This document shows positions 1-5,905 of a stretch of 7,103 bases of DNA, one piece after another (position 1 is the first letter of the stretch; each line of letters begins with the position of its first letter). The notes under the pieces were generated by a model. The model searched no databases. It was not told the DNA's origin and was given only the letters and a program-made list of their open reading frames with translations. The stretch lies in the NCBI GenBank assembly GCA_003457065.1, contig DMJQ01000154.1, forward strand, positions 5,782 to 12,884. The letters run 5' to 3'. The DNA comes from Clostridiales bacterium (GTDB lineage: Bacteria; Bacillota; Clostridia; Tissierellales; Sedimentibacteraceae). A program made the position numbers and the translations under genes.

Positions 1-81
1 CCGTTTTTACTGGAGACTCCAAATGATTTAACGGGCCACGCAGAAGAAATCAAAATGCTGAGGAATTTATACAGACATTAG
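1..81 (+). CDS. nfo: Endonuclease IV (deoxyribonuclease IV), C-terminal end, partial
   Basis: The window opens inside a reading frame that gives 26 residues ending in TAG at 79-81. The peptide begins PFLLETPND and continues into a helix rich in E, K and L (AEEIKMLRNLY), which matches the C-terminus of the endonuclease IV (Nfo) family of AP endonucleases. The Glu of the LETP motif (codon 13-15) corresponds to the last metal-ligand glutamate of the family's zinc centre (Glu261 in the E. coli enzyme). The enzyme cuts DNA 5' of abasic sites in cytoplasmic base-excision repair. The start and most of the gene lie outside the window, so the call rests on this short but characteristic tail. No strong terminator follows; a bulged hairpin sits across the stop codon. 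Confidence 0.82.
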   Translation, partial: PFLLETPNDLTGHAEEIKMLRNLYRH

Positions 82-120
82 GCTGTAGCGGCATGGAAAA
101 TAAAAAGCCCTAAGTCAATT

Positions 121-176
121 ATTTACAATTGTTTTGTAAATTTAATAATGCATTTTGTCGAATATTGTTATATAAT
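121..176 (+). promoter_or_regulatory. Candidate promoter region of the carboxypeptidase gene, with operator-like dyad
   Basis: Two sigma-A-like arrangements can be drawn. One is TTTACA (122-127), a 16-nt spacer, and AATAAT (144-149). The other is a perfect TATAAT (171-176) that lacks a good -35 element. A perfect 8-bp inverted repeat, ATTTACAA (121-128) and TTGTAAAT (134-141), covers the first -35 hexamer, as an operator would. The upstream in-frame ATG at 148 lies inside the first -10 element, which argues against it as a start. Which hexamer pair is used cannot be decided from sequence alone. Confidence 0.4.
154..162 (+). promoter_or_regulatory. Possible Spo0A binding site (0A box)
   Basis: TTTGTCGAA at 154-162 contains TGTCGAA, an exact match to the published 0A-box core TGNCGAA bound by the sporulation regulator Spo0A. 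It lies 8 nt upstream of TATAAT (171-176) and immediately downstream of the alternative AATAAT -10 (144-149). It could therefore act by repression at the upstream promoter or modulation of the downstream one. A 7-nt match can occur by chance, and the organism's ability to sporulate is not shown here. Confidence 0.35.
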
Positions 177-193
177 AAAAACAATATATATTT

Positions 194-199
194 GGAGGA
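194..199 (+). promoter_or_regulatory. Ribosome-binding site that fixes the carboxypeptidase start
   Basis: GGAGGA at 194-199 stands 5 nt before ATG 205. The upstream in-frame ATG at 148 has no purine-rich site in front of it, and starting there would place non-signal residues before the secretion signal. Confidence 0.85.
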
Positions 200-204
200 T
201 ACTT

Positions 205-1365
205 ATGAGAAAAATCAGTAGGGTATTGTCTATATGCCTTTTGGTAATTATACTGACAAATACTGCCGCATTCGGTGAAATTAACATTAATCAGGGAATA
301 AAAGGCGCATTGTTAGGAGATTTGGAAACCGGTGAAATTCTGTACGAATATAATATAGATGAACAATTGGCAATAGCAAGTATTTCAAAACTCATGACAT
401 ACCTGGTCATGATGGATGCCGTGACAGACGGTAGGATTAAATTGGATGAGGATGTTGTAATAAGCGGACACACTGCCGCAACTGAAGGCAGCAAGTTTGG
501 TCTTTTGTCAGGAGAAACTGTCAAACTGAGCTTGCTGGTTAAGGGCATGCTGGTTGTTTCAGGCAATGACTGCGCAACTGCTATAGCTGAACATGTAGGC
601 GAGACAGAAGGAAATTTTGTAAAAATGATGAATGAGAAAGCTTCAGAACTGGGGCTTTTGTCAGCAAGCTTTGTGAATCCTCACGGATTGCCTATTAACG
701 ACGAAGATACAGGACAAAATCATATGTCTGCAGCAGATTTGTACAAGCTTGTGAGACATATATTGAATAAATATCCTGAAATTCTGGAGGTTACGAAATT
801 AAAAGAACTTGTAATTCCAGAAAGAAATTTCAACAAGGAAGCTACCAACCCCATACTTGGAATTGTTGAAGGTGCCGACGGACTTAAAACAGGCTATACG
901 GACAAAGCGGGAATCTGCCTTGTATCGACCATCCCTGTAACGGGAAAGGGGCAGGATTTCAGGCTCATAGGCATTGTCATGGGAGCTCAGACTCATGATG
1001 ACAGATTAAATAAGACCAAGGAACTGTTGGACTACGGAAAAAATAATTTTAATTACCACAAGCTGGCGGACAAGTCACAAACCATAGATGAGGTGTATAT
1101 TTCTAATTCTCAGGACGGTAAGGTAGGTGTTTATCCTGCTGAAGATTACAGTAAATTAGTAAAAAATGATGATATAATCAAGACAAAGATTTCATATAAT
1201 GATACTGTGAAAGCGCCTTTAAAACAGGGGGAAAAAATTGGTACCATGAGTATTTTTGTAAATGACGAAGAAGTTGGACAAGTGGACGCTGAGGTAGGTA
1301 CAGACATCGAAAAAGCAAATATTTTTGTAAGAATATTCAGATTTTTTGGAAATTTGTTCAGTTAA
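205..1365 (+). CDS. Secreted D-alanyl-D-alanine carboxypeptidase (low-molecular-weight PBP, peptidase S11, DacF/DacA type)
   Basis: The 386-residue protein removes the terminal D-Ala from peptidoglycan stem peptides outside the membrane, which limits cross-linking. All three penicillin-binding motifs are present: SISK at residues 59-62 (nucleophile Ser59, Lys62), SGN at 119-121 and KTG at 228-230. The N-terminus is a Sec signal peptide: basic MRK, a hydrophobic core to about residue 20, then a probable cleavage region near AAFG at 21-24. The S11 catalytic domain covers about 28-262. A PBP5-type C-terminal beta domain follows (about 285-368). The end, from about 371, is an aromatic and basic amphipathic helix (IFVRIFRFFG) that probably peripherally anchors the protein to the membrane. 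The length is close to Bacillus DacF (about 389 residues), but the paralogue class (DacA, DacB, DacF) cannot be settled by eye, and spoIIA genes do not follow as they do in B. subtilis. The gene appears monocistronic. Confidence 0.93.
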   Translation: MRKISRVLSICLLVIILTNTAAFGEININQGIKGALLGDLETGEILYEYNIDEQLAIASISKLMTYLVMMDAVTDGRIKLDEDVVISGHTAATEGSKFGLLSGETVKLSLLVKGMLVVSGNDCATAIAEHVGETEGNFVKMMNEKASELGLLSASFVNPHGLPINDEDTGQNHMSAADLYKLVRHILNKYPEILEVTKLKELVIPERNFNKEATNPILGIVEGADGLKTGYTDKAGICLVSTIPVTGKGQDFRLIGIVMGAQTHDDRLNKTKELLDYGKNNFNYHKLADKSQTIDEVYISNSQDGKVGVYPAEDYSKLVKNDDIIKTKISYNDTVKAPLKQGEKIGTMSIFVNDEEVGQVDAEVGTDIEKANIFVRIFRFFGNLFS

Positions 1366-1397
1366 ATTGATCATGCATATGTCAAGAATTTAATATT

Positions 1398-1412
1398 TTG
1401 AAATAATTTCAA
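1398..1412. repeat. Short perfect dyad TTGAAAT-A-ATTTCAA
   Basis: A 7-bp perfect inverted repeat with a single central base lies 32 nt after the carboxypeptidase stop codon. It is too AT-rich and too small to be a terminator. It could be a protein-binding dyad or chance in AT-rich sequence. No gene adjoins it closely enough to suggest a target. Confidence 0.3.
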
Positions 1413-1467
1413 TAAATATGAAAAAGATATGCAAAATTTATTAATTTATTTTAAACTTCAAAAAACT

Positions 1468-1515
1468 AATTTATGTTATAATTTAAATGATTTATATTAA
1501 ATTATAACATAAATT
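1468..1515. terminator. 19-bp perfect AT-rich palindrome, possible bidirectional terminator
   Basis: The arms 1468-1486 and 1497-1515 are perfectly complementary over 19 bp with a 10-nt loop; only one pair is G-C. On the plus strand the stem runs into TTTT at 1514-1517 and then loses the T-run. On the minus strand the stem is followed after two bases by a run of T (complement of A at 1460-1465), a better terminator layout, yet no minus-strand gene uses it. It may end the carboxypeptidase transcript, insulate the tRNA promoter downstream, or form a cruciform. The structure is certain as sequence; its role is inferred. Confidence 0.45.
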
Positions 1516-1573
1516 TTGTGTTATTATATTTAAAATCAGCATAATTATTAAAAAGCTAACAAGCCGTTTCGTA

Positions 1574-1602
1574 TTGACAAATTATAAAATATGGTGTAAT
1601 AT
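1574..1602 (+). promoter_or_regulatory. Promoter of the tRNA-Arg gene
   Basis: A perfect -35 hexamer TTGACA (1574-1579) is followed after 17 nt by TAATAT (1597-1602); TGTAAT at 1595-1600 is an overlapping alternative -10 with a 15-nt spacer. Transcription would begin near 1609, leaving a leader of about 12 nt before the mature tRNA. A consensus -35 and short leader are typical of stable RNA genes. Confidence 0.7.
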
Positions 1603-1620
1603 TTTAAAATAAGTTATAGT

Positions 1621-1697
1621 GCATCTGTAGCTCAGTAGGATAGAGCAGTGCCCTCCTAAGGCATGTGCCAGGGGTTCGATTCCTCTCAGGTGCACCA
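1621..1697 (+). tRNA. tRNA-Arg (anticodon CCU)
   Basis: The sequence folds into a complete cloverleaf. The acceptor stem pairs GCATCTG (1621-1627) with CAGGTGC (1687-1693) through one G-U pair. The D arm is GCTC/GAGC (1630-1633, 1643-1646). The anticodon stem pairs GTGCC (1648-1652) with GGCAT (1660-1664). The anticodon loop CTCCTAA places CCT at 1655-1657. A 5-nt variable loop (1665-1669) follows. The T arm AGGGG/CCTCT encloses TTCGATT (1675-1681). Discriminator A1694 is followed by an encoded CCA (1695-1697). Anticodon CCU reads the arginine codon AGG. The gene stands alone between its own promoter and a repeat-rich spacer. Confidence 0.97.
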
Positions 1698-1702
1698 AGA
1701 CA

Positions 1703-1718
1703 TGCGGTTTGTTCCGCA
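1703..1718 (+). other. Small GC-rich hairpin just after the tRNA
   Basis: TGCGG (1703-1707) pairs with CCGCA (1714-1718) across a TTTGTT loop, five nucleotides after the tRNA CCA end. It lacks the run of T expected for an intrinsic terminator, so it may be a 3' processing or stability structure, or part of the repeat element that begins at the next base. ATGCGGT (1702-1708) can alternatively pair with ACCGCAT at 1776-1782. Confidence 0.4.
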
Positions 1719-1818
1719 ATGAACAGTGAACATGTAACAATGAACAATTATAAACGTGTGATGAAAAGAAGTAATACCGCATATTTGTACCGTTCAATGT
1801 TTATTGTTCATTTTTCAT
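1719..1818. repeat. Inverted pair of heptanucleotide tandem repeats
   Basis: The left arm 1719-1746 is four consecutive 7-mers: ATGAACA, GTGAACA, TGTAACA, ATGAACA. The right arm 1791-1818 is four 7-mers in the opposite orientation: CGTTCAA, TGTTTAT, TGTTCAT, TTTTCAT. The reverse complement of the right arm aligns with the left arm without gaps at 21 of 28 positions, so the pair can fold into a long imperfect stem around a 44-nt interior (1747-1790). No open reading frame of note lies inside. The structure resembles a small non-coding repeat or MITE-like element, or an extended 3' structure of the tRNA transcript. I see no flanking target-site duplication. Confidence 0.6.
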
Positions 1819-1998
1819 TATCTACTGATATTTTTGCCACTTATTTGATTATTTGTATTTATAATAAATTCATTTAAATGGTTGGCGTTATATTAGCAAA
1901 AGGTACAACTTGTTTATGTTGTGCAAACGAATTCACAAATTTGTTAATAAAATCAGTATATGCTGCTTTTATTATATATATTAATTTTGGAGGGGAAA
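1819..1998 (+). promoter_or_regulatory. Presumed promoter and untranslated leader of the opp operon
   Basis: This 180-nt stretch has no credible gene. A perfect TATAAT lies at 1860-1865; the nearest -35-like hexamer is TTGCCA (1834-1839), but the 20-nt spacer is long, so the promoter call is weak. If used, it gives a leader of roughly 125 nt. The leader can form a hairpin between GTACAAC (1903-1909) and GTTGTGC (1918-1924), with one wobble pair and an 8-nt loop. A 10-bp palindrome, ACAAATTTGT, lies at 1935-1944. No T-box, riboswitch core or clear CodY box was recognised. Confidence 0.35.
1989..1995 (+). promoter_or_regulatory. Ribosome-binding site that fixes the oppA start
   Basis: GGAGGGG at 1989-1995 precedes ATG 1999, with 5 nt between GGAGG and the start codon. 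It excludes the in-frame ATG at 1960, which has no such site and would put a second hydrophobic stretch before the lipoprotein signal. Confidence 0.88.
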
Positions 1999-3915
1999 AT
2001 GAAAAAGATATTATCATTATTATTAGTGCTTGTAATGATTCTGACAGCGTGTTCCAGCGGAGCAACGGCACCTGGAGGAACAACAGGTCCCGAGCCTTCT
2101 CAAAGCGGAGAGTCTTCAGCAGAAGATGTGACAGAAGGCGGGAAATATGCGAAAGAGCAGGTATACAAATATGCCTTTGCTGAAGAAATCACAACTCTCA
2201 ACTATCTAATAACTACAACTTACGTAGATATGAATGTTGCGGCAAATCTTATGGATACTTTGGTTCAATATGATAAATACGGAGTGCTCCAACCTGCTTT
2301 GGCCGAAAGCTGGGAAGTATCGGATGATGGTCTTGAATGGACATTTCATTTGAGAAAGGGAGTTAAGTGGGTTGATTACGAAGGAAATGAAATTGCTGAA
2401 ACAACTGCAAACGATTTCGTAACATCTGCTAAATACATATTAACAAAAAACAATGAATCTGAATCTGCCAACATAGTTTATTCTGTTATTAAAAATGCAG
2501 AAGCATACTATAACGAAGAGATTACCGACTTTGCACAAGTTGGAGTTAAAGCGGTAGACGACTATACACTTGTATATACGTTGAAAAATCCGGTTCCTTA
2601 CTTTGATTCAATGCTCACCTACGTAAGCTTTTTCCCAGTTTACGGACCGTTCTTAGAAGAAATGGATGAATCCTTCGGAACCGCAAATTCAACTTTATTA
2701 TATAATGGAGCGTATTTATTGACTGAATTTGAACCTCAAATGCAGAGGATTCTTACAAAAAACGAGACATATTGGGATAAGGACAATATATTTGTAACAG
2801 AGTTGAACTACAAGTACAACAAAGAGGCCATGGCTTTAGGCGGAGAGATGTTTAAGAGAGGAGAGGTTTTACATGCAATTATTCCTCCCGCAAATCTTGA
2901 CGAGTGGATGAATAATCCTGAATTAAAAGATAAAGTGTCTCCTGACAGATTGGGTACTTACACATATTTCTATGCATTTAACTTTAAACCTCAGTTTGAT
3001 GCGGAATATGAGCCTGAAAACTGGGAGATTGCAGTGAATAACATTAATTTCAGAAAGTCAGTTATGTTTGCTTTTAACAGAGTTGCATCAATGATGACGG
3101 AAGATCCTTATAATCCTGAATACAGAATAATAAACACCATTACGCCTCCTAACTTTGCTTCTCAAAACGGGTTGGATTATACAGCAACGGGTGATTTGGC
3201 TGATTTGAAAGAGAAGGACTTTTTCAATGATAAAGAAGCCTTAAGCTACAAAGAAAAAGCTGTTGAGGAGCTCACTAAAGCAGGAGCAAAGTTTCCTGTT
3301 AAAATATTGATGCCATACAATACAGACAGCTCATATTGGGCTTTGGAGGCACAGGTTATTAAACAGCAACTGGAAACATTGCTGGGAACAGACTATGTTC
3401 AGATAACACTTATGCCCCATGCTCCTACGGGATTCCTCGACGGAACAAGAAGATCCGGAAACTATTCACTTATGAATTGCAACTGGGGTCCGGATTATGC
3501 AGATCCACAGACTTATACGGATCCTTTCAGACGTGATGGAAATTATAACTTCCCTGAATATACGACAGAAGTAAATTCGGATGGGAAGAATATCTATGAT
3601 GTGTATGAATTAATGGTCAATGAAGCAAAGGACGAGCTGGTGGATTTGCCTAAAAGATATGAGATGTTTGCAAATGCTGAAGCATATTTAATAAACAACG
3701 CTTTTGTTATTCCGTACAAAGTAAGCGGAGGAGACGGATATGTAGCATCTGTGGATCTTCCGTTTGAAAGACCGTATGCACCGTTTGGCATAGCGACGAT
3801 GACATGGAAAGGTGCCAGACTTCTTGCTGATCCAATAAGCATGGAAGAATTCAACAAGGCCCAGGACGAATGGCAGGCAGCACGTGATGAAGCTTTAAAG
3901 AAGGCAGCTAATTAG
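1999..3915 (+). CDS. oppA: Oligopeptide ABC transporter, substrate-binding lipoprotein OppA
   Basis: The 638-residue protein is the extracellular receptor that captures peptides and hands them to the OppBC channel. It starts with a lipoprotein signal: MKK, a Leu/Val-rich core, and the lipobox LTAC with the lipid-modified Cys at residue 18. A flexible Gly/Ser/Thr/Glu-rich linker follows to about residue 47. The family 5 solute-binding (SBP_bac_5) signature is clear at about 99-124 (PALAESWEVSDDG, then WTFHLRKGVKW). The conserved NWGPDYADP stretch is at 495-503, and a typical C-terminal block containing YEMFANAEAYL and VIPYK lies at 553-574. The length exceeds E. coli OppA (543 residues), as is usual for Firmicute relatives with a linker and insertions. 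Peptide length preference cannot be read from the sequence; a DppA- or AppA-like role is possible. It heads the operon and is separated from oppB by a terminator. Confidence 0.93.
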   Translation: MKKILSLLLVLVMILTACSSGATAPGGTTGPEPSQSGESSAEDVTEGGKYAKEQVYKYAFAEEITTLNYLITTTYVDMNVAANLMDTLVQYDKYGVLQPALAESWEVSDDGLEWTFHLRKGVKWVDYEGNEIAETTANDFVTSAKYILTKNNESESANIVYSVIKNAEAYYNEEITDFAQVGVKAVDDYTLVYTLKNPVPYFDSMLTYVSFFPVYGPFLEEMDESFGTANSTLLYNGAYLLTEFEPQMQRILTKNETYWDKDNIFVTELNYKYNKEAMALGGEMFKRGEVLHAIIPPANLDEWMNNPELKDKVSPDRLGTYTYFYAFNFKPQFDAEYEPENWEIAVNNINFRKSVMFAFNRVASMMTEDPYNPEYRIINTITPPNFASQNGLDYTATGDLADLKEKDFFNDKEALSYKEKAVEELTKAGAKFPVKILMPYNTDSSYWALEAQVIKQQLETLLGTDYVQITLMPHAPTGFLDGTRRSGNYSLMNCNWGPDYADPQTYTDPFRRDGNYNFPEYTTEVNSDGKNIYDVYELMVNEAKDELVDLPKRYEMFANAEAYLINNAFVIPYKVSGGDGYVASVDLPFERPYAPFGIATMTWKGARLLADPISMEEFNKAQDEWQAARDEALKKAAN

Positions 3916-3920
3916 TTCTT

Positions 3921-3952
3921 AAATGAGGGCTCTTGCAGCCCTTATTTGTTTT
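3921..3952 (+). terminator. Intrinsic terminator (attenuator) between oppA and oppB
   Basis: An 11-bp stem pairs 3921-3931 with 3937-3947 around the 5-nt loop CTTGC. It has a solid AGGGCT/AGCCCT core and one G-T wobble pair (3925 with 3943). The T-rich tail includes TTATTTGTTTT up to 3952. It lies 5 nt after the oppA stop codon and within the operon, so it probably ends most transcripts after oppA while letting some read through into oppBCDF. Confidence 0.85.
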
Positions 3953-3982
3953 CTGATTTAAGATAGAAAGTGAGGCGTTATA

Positions 3983-4924
3983 ATGAAGTATTATGTGACG
4001 AGGTTCTTGAGATCCTTCTTAACGCTAATGATAGTCGTAACAGTTGTGTTTTTATTGATGCGTTTGATGCCTATTGAAGGATATTTTGGCAAAAGCTTTG
4101 ATAAGCTGGATGAGGCTCAGATAGAAGCCAAGCTGAAAAATTTGGGACTTTTAGATCCGTGGTATACACAATTAAAAAATTTTTACAGTAATTTGCTCAA
4201 GGGGGATTTCGGACAGTCAATCACTTACAGGCCAAAGGTTGATATTACAAAAATCTTAGGGGATAAATTAATAACATCACTGCGTTTCGGTCTGGCATCT
4301 TTAGGAGTATCATTGCTTATAGGACTCAGTCTGGGTATTTTAATGGCACGGTACAAGGGGAAATTCTGGGATAAATTTGGAACATGTTATGTTGTCGGTG
4401 CAAATGCCGTTCCTGCGGTTATATATTATCTGCTTATTCAGGTGTTCTTTACGGATATATTTAATCTTCCTCTGCTATATGATAAATCAGATCCTAAAAG
4501 CTGGATATTGCCGATTTTATGTTTGTCTATAGTCAACATAGCTTATTATGCCATGTGGATAAGACGTTACATGGTTGATGAATTAAACAAGGATTATGTA
4601 AGGCTTGCAAGAGCCAAGGGGCTGAAGGATAGGGAAATAATGGTAAGACATGTTATGCGCAACGCATTCGTTCCCATGGCTCAGTACCTGCCAGCTTCAA
4701 TATTGTATACCGTGTCAGGCTCCATATATGTTGAATCATTATTTTCAATTCCCGGGACGGGAGGACTTCTTGTAACAGCAATACAAAGACAGGATAACAC
4801 ACTGGTTCAGGCGCTTGTGCTCTTATATTCATCCATAGGGATCATAGGATTATTGTTGGGAGATATATTGATGGCAACATTTGATCCAAGAATAAAATTA
4901 GGAAATGAAGGAGGATCAAGATAA
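3983..4924 (+). CDS. oppB: Oligopeptide ABC transporter permease OppB
   Basis: The 313-residue integral membrane protein forms half of the peptide channel with OppC. Its opening (YYVTRFLRSFLTL followed by a Val/Phe/Leu-rich helix and RLMP) is typical of OppB/DppB proteins. Six membrane segments can be placed at about 11-29, 100-123, 134-157, 174-193, 233-252 and 278-300. The EAA-type cytoplasmic loop that docks on the ATPase is at about 200-231, with DYVRLARAKGL and the conserved Gly at 213. The usual ending ATFDPRIKLG is present at about 298-307. ATG 3983 follows AAGTGAGG (3968-3975) at a 7-nt distance. The 67-nt gap after oppA holds the terminator and no convincing new promoter. The stop codon overlaps the oppC start by one base. 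Confidence 0.94.
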   Translation: MKYYVTRFLRSFLTLMIVVTVVFLLMRLMPIEGYFGKSFDKLDEAQIEAKLKNLGLLDPWYTQLKNFYSNLLKGDFGQSITYRPKVDITKILGDKLITSLRFGLASLGVSLLIGLSLGILMARYKGKFWDKFGTCYVVGANAVPAVIYYLLIQVFFTDIFNLPLLYDKSDPKSWILPILCLSIVNIAYYAMWIRRYMVDELNKDYVRLARAKGLKDREIMVRHVMRNAFVPMAQYLPASILYTVSGSIYVESLFSIPGTGGLLVTAIQRQDNTLVQALVLLYSSIGIIGLLLGDILMATFDPRIKLGNEGGSR

Positions 4925-5895
4925 TGACCGGAAAGAGAATAATAAGCAAAAAAGCAGACAGTATTGATCCGTCCTTATTTGAATTTGCTGAATATGATGA
5001 GTCAAAAAGTGAATTGACAGGCTATTCAAACTACTCATTTTGGAGATCAACTTTTCAGGTTTTCATTAAGAATAAAGTTGCGGTAGTACTTTTGATTTTA
5101 ATAGCATGTGTTGTTTTATTTACTTTAATTCAACCATATTTACCAAATCAAAAAAGTCCTACACAAATATATATTAACCCTGAAACAAATTTACAATATA
5201 GAAATGTGCAGCCTAATAATGAATTTTGGTTTGGCTCAAATTCAATAGGGCAGGATTTGTGGGCGCGTATTTGGAGCGGAACAAGGACATCGCTGTTCAT
5301 AGGTGTTGTGGTAGGATTGTTTGAAGCGGTGGTTGGAATAACCATAGGAGCATTGTGGGGATATGTTCGAAAGCTGGATGCCATAATTACTGAGATATAT
5401 AATGTTTGGGATAATATACCTACAACGGTTGTTTTGATAATTTTGACCTATATTATGAAACCAAGCATACCTACGATAATTTTTGCTATGTGTATAACAG
5501 GATGGCTTCAAATGGCGAGGTTTGTTCGTAATCTTATAATAATTATCAGAGACAGGGAGTATAATATGGCATCAAGGTGCTTAGGAACTCCTACGAGCAG
5601 GATAATAACCAAAAATCTGCTGCCTTACCTGGTATCGGTTATTATGCTTAGGATGGCACTTGCAATCCCGGCAGCTATCGGAAACGAAGTTTTTCTTTCA
5701 TACATAGGCATGGGACTGCCCGTTGATATACCATCCCTCGGAAACCTGATTAATGAGGGAAGAGCTTTAATGATGGATCCAAGCCAAAGATACCAGTTAT
5801 TTTTCCCTGCTGCTGTCATATCTGTCGTGACTATATCCTTCTATGTGATCGGCAATGTGTTTGCAGACTCTGCCGACCCGAGAAATCACGTTTAG
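4924..5895 (+). CDS. oppC: Oligopeptide ABC transporter permease OppC
   Basis: The 323-residue protein is the second channel subunit. A polar N-terminal tail of about 45 residues precedes the first membrane segment (about 51-70). After an extracytoplasmic loop comes the family hallmark FGSNSIGQDLWAR at 113-125, equivalent to the FGTDxxGRDxxxR motif of OppC/DppC. Further membrane segments lie at about 126-147, 160-178, 184-204, 241-262 and 302-321. The EAA-type ATPase-docking loop is at about 210-237 (DREYNMASRCLGTP, conserved Gly221). The C-terminus has the usual ADPR. The start overlaps the oppB stop as TAATG, and AAGGAGG at 4908-4914 provides a strong ribosome-binding site 9 nt upstream, so OppB and OppC should be made in a coupled way. 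Confidence 0.94.
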   Translation: MTGKRIISKKADSIDPSLFEFAEYDESKSELTGYSNYSFWRSTFQVFIKNKVAVVLLILIACVVLFTLIQPYLPNQKSPTQIYINPETNLQYRNVQPNNEFWFGSNSIGQDLWARIWSGTRTSLFIGVVVGLFEAVVGITIGALWGYVRKLDAIITEIYNVWDNIPTTVVLIILTYIMKPSIPTIIFAMCITGWLQMARFVRNLIIIIRDREYNMASRCLGTPTSRIITKNLLPYLVSVIMLRMALAIPAAIGNEVFLSYIGMGLPVDIPSLGNLINEGRALMMDPSQRYQLFFPAAVISVVTISFYVIGNVFADSADPRNHV

Positions 5896-5905
5896 GAGGT
5901 AAAGT

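Noticed and set aside
78..113. Possible terminator hairpin after nfo (TTAGGCT with AGCCCTAA)
   Set aside because: The stem has a one-base bulge, a 21-nt loop and no following run of T, so it is too weak to call.
148..204. Upstream in-frame ATG that would add 19 residues to the carboxypeptidase
   Set aside because: It has no ribosome-binding site, overlaps a candidate -10 element and would bury the signal peptide; ATG 205 has GGAGGA in front of it.
1621..1818. Idea that the tRNA 3' end is an integration site for a mobile element
   Set aside because: No integrase gene, no duplicated tRNA 3' end and no cargo genes are seen; the sequence after the spacer is an ordinary opp operon.
1719..1818. 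CRISPR array interpretation of the short repeats
   Set aside because: The units are 7 nt long, directly adjacent without unique spacers, and reversed in the second cluster, which does not fit a CRISPR array.
1665..1877. Plus-strand open frame of 70 codons starting inside the tRNA
   Set aside because: It begins within the tRNA gene and runs through the repeat element, has no ribosome-binding site and no recognisable protein features.
1960..1998. Upstream in-frame ATG that would add 13 residues to OppA
   Set aside because: No ribosome-binding site precedes it, and the extra hydrophobic residues would spoil the lipoprotein signal; ATG 1999 follows GGAGGGG closely.
1878..2183. Plus-strand open frame of 101 codons overlapping the start of oppA
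   Set aside because: No ribosome-binding site precedes the ATG, and its second half is an out-of-frame copy of the oppA signal and linker region with an Arg-rich shadow composition.
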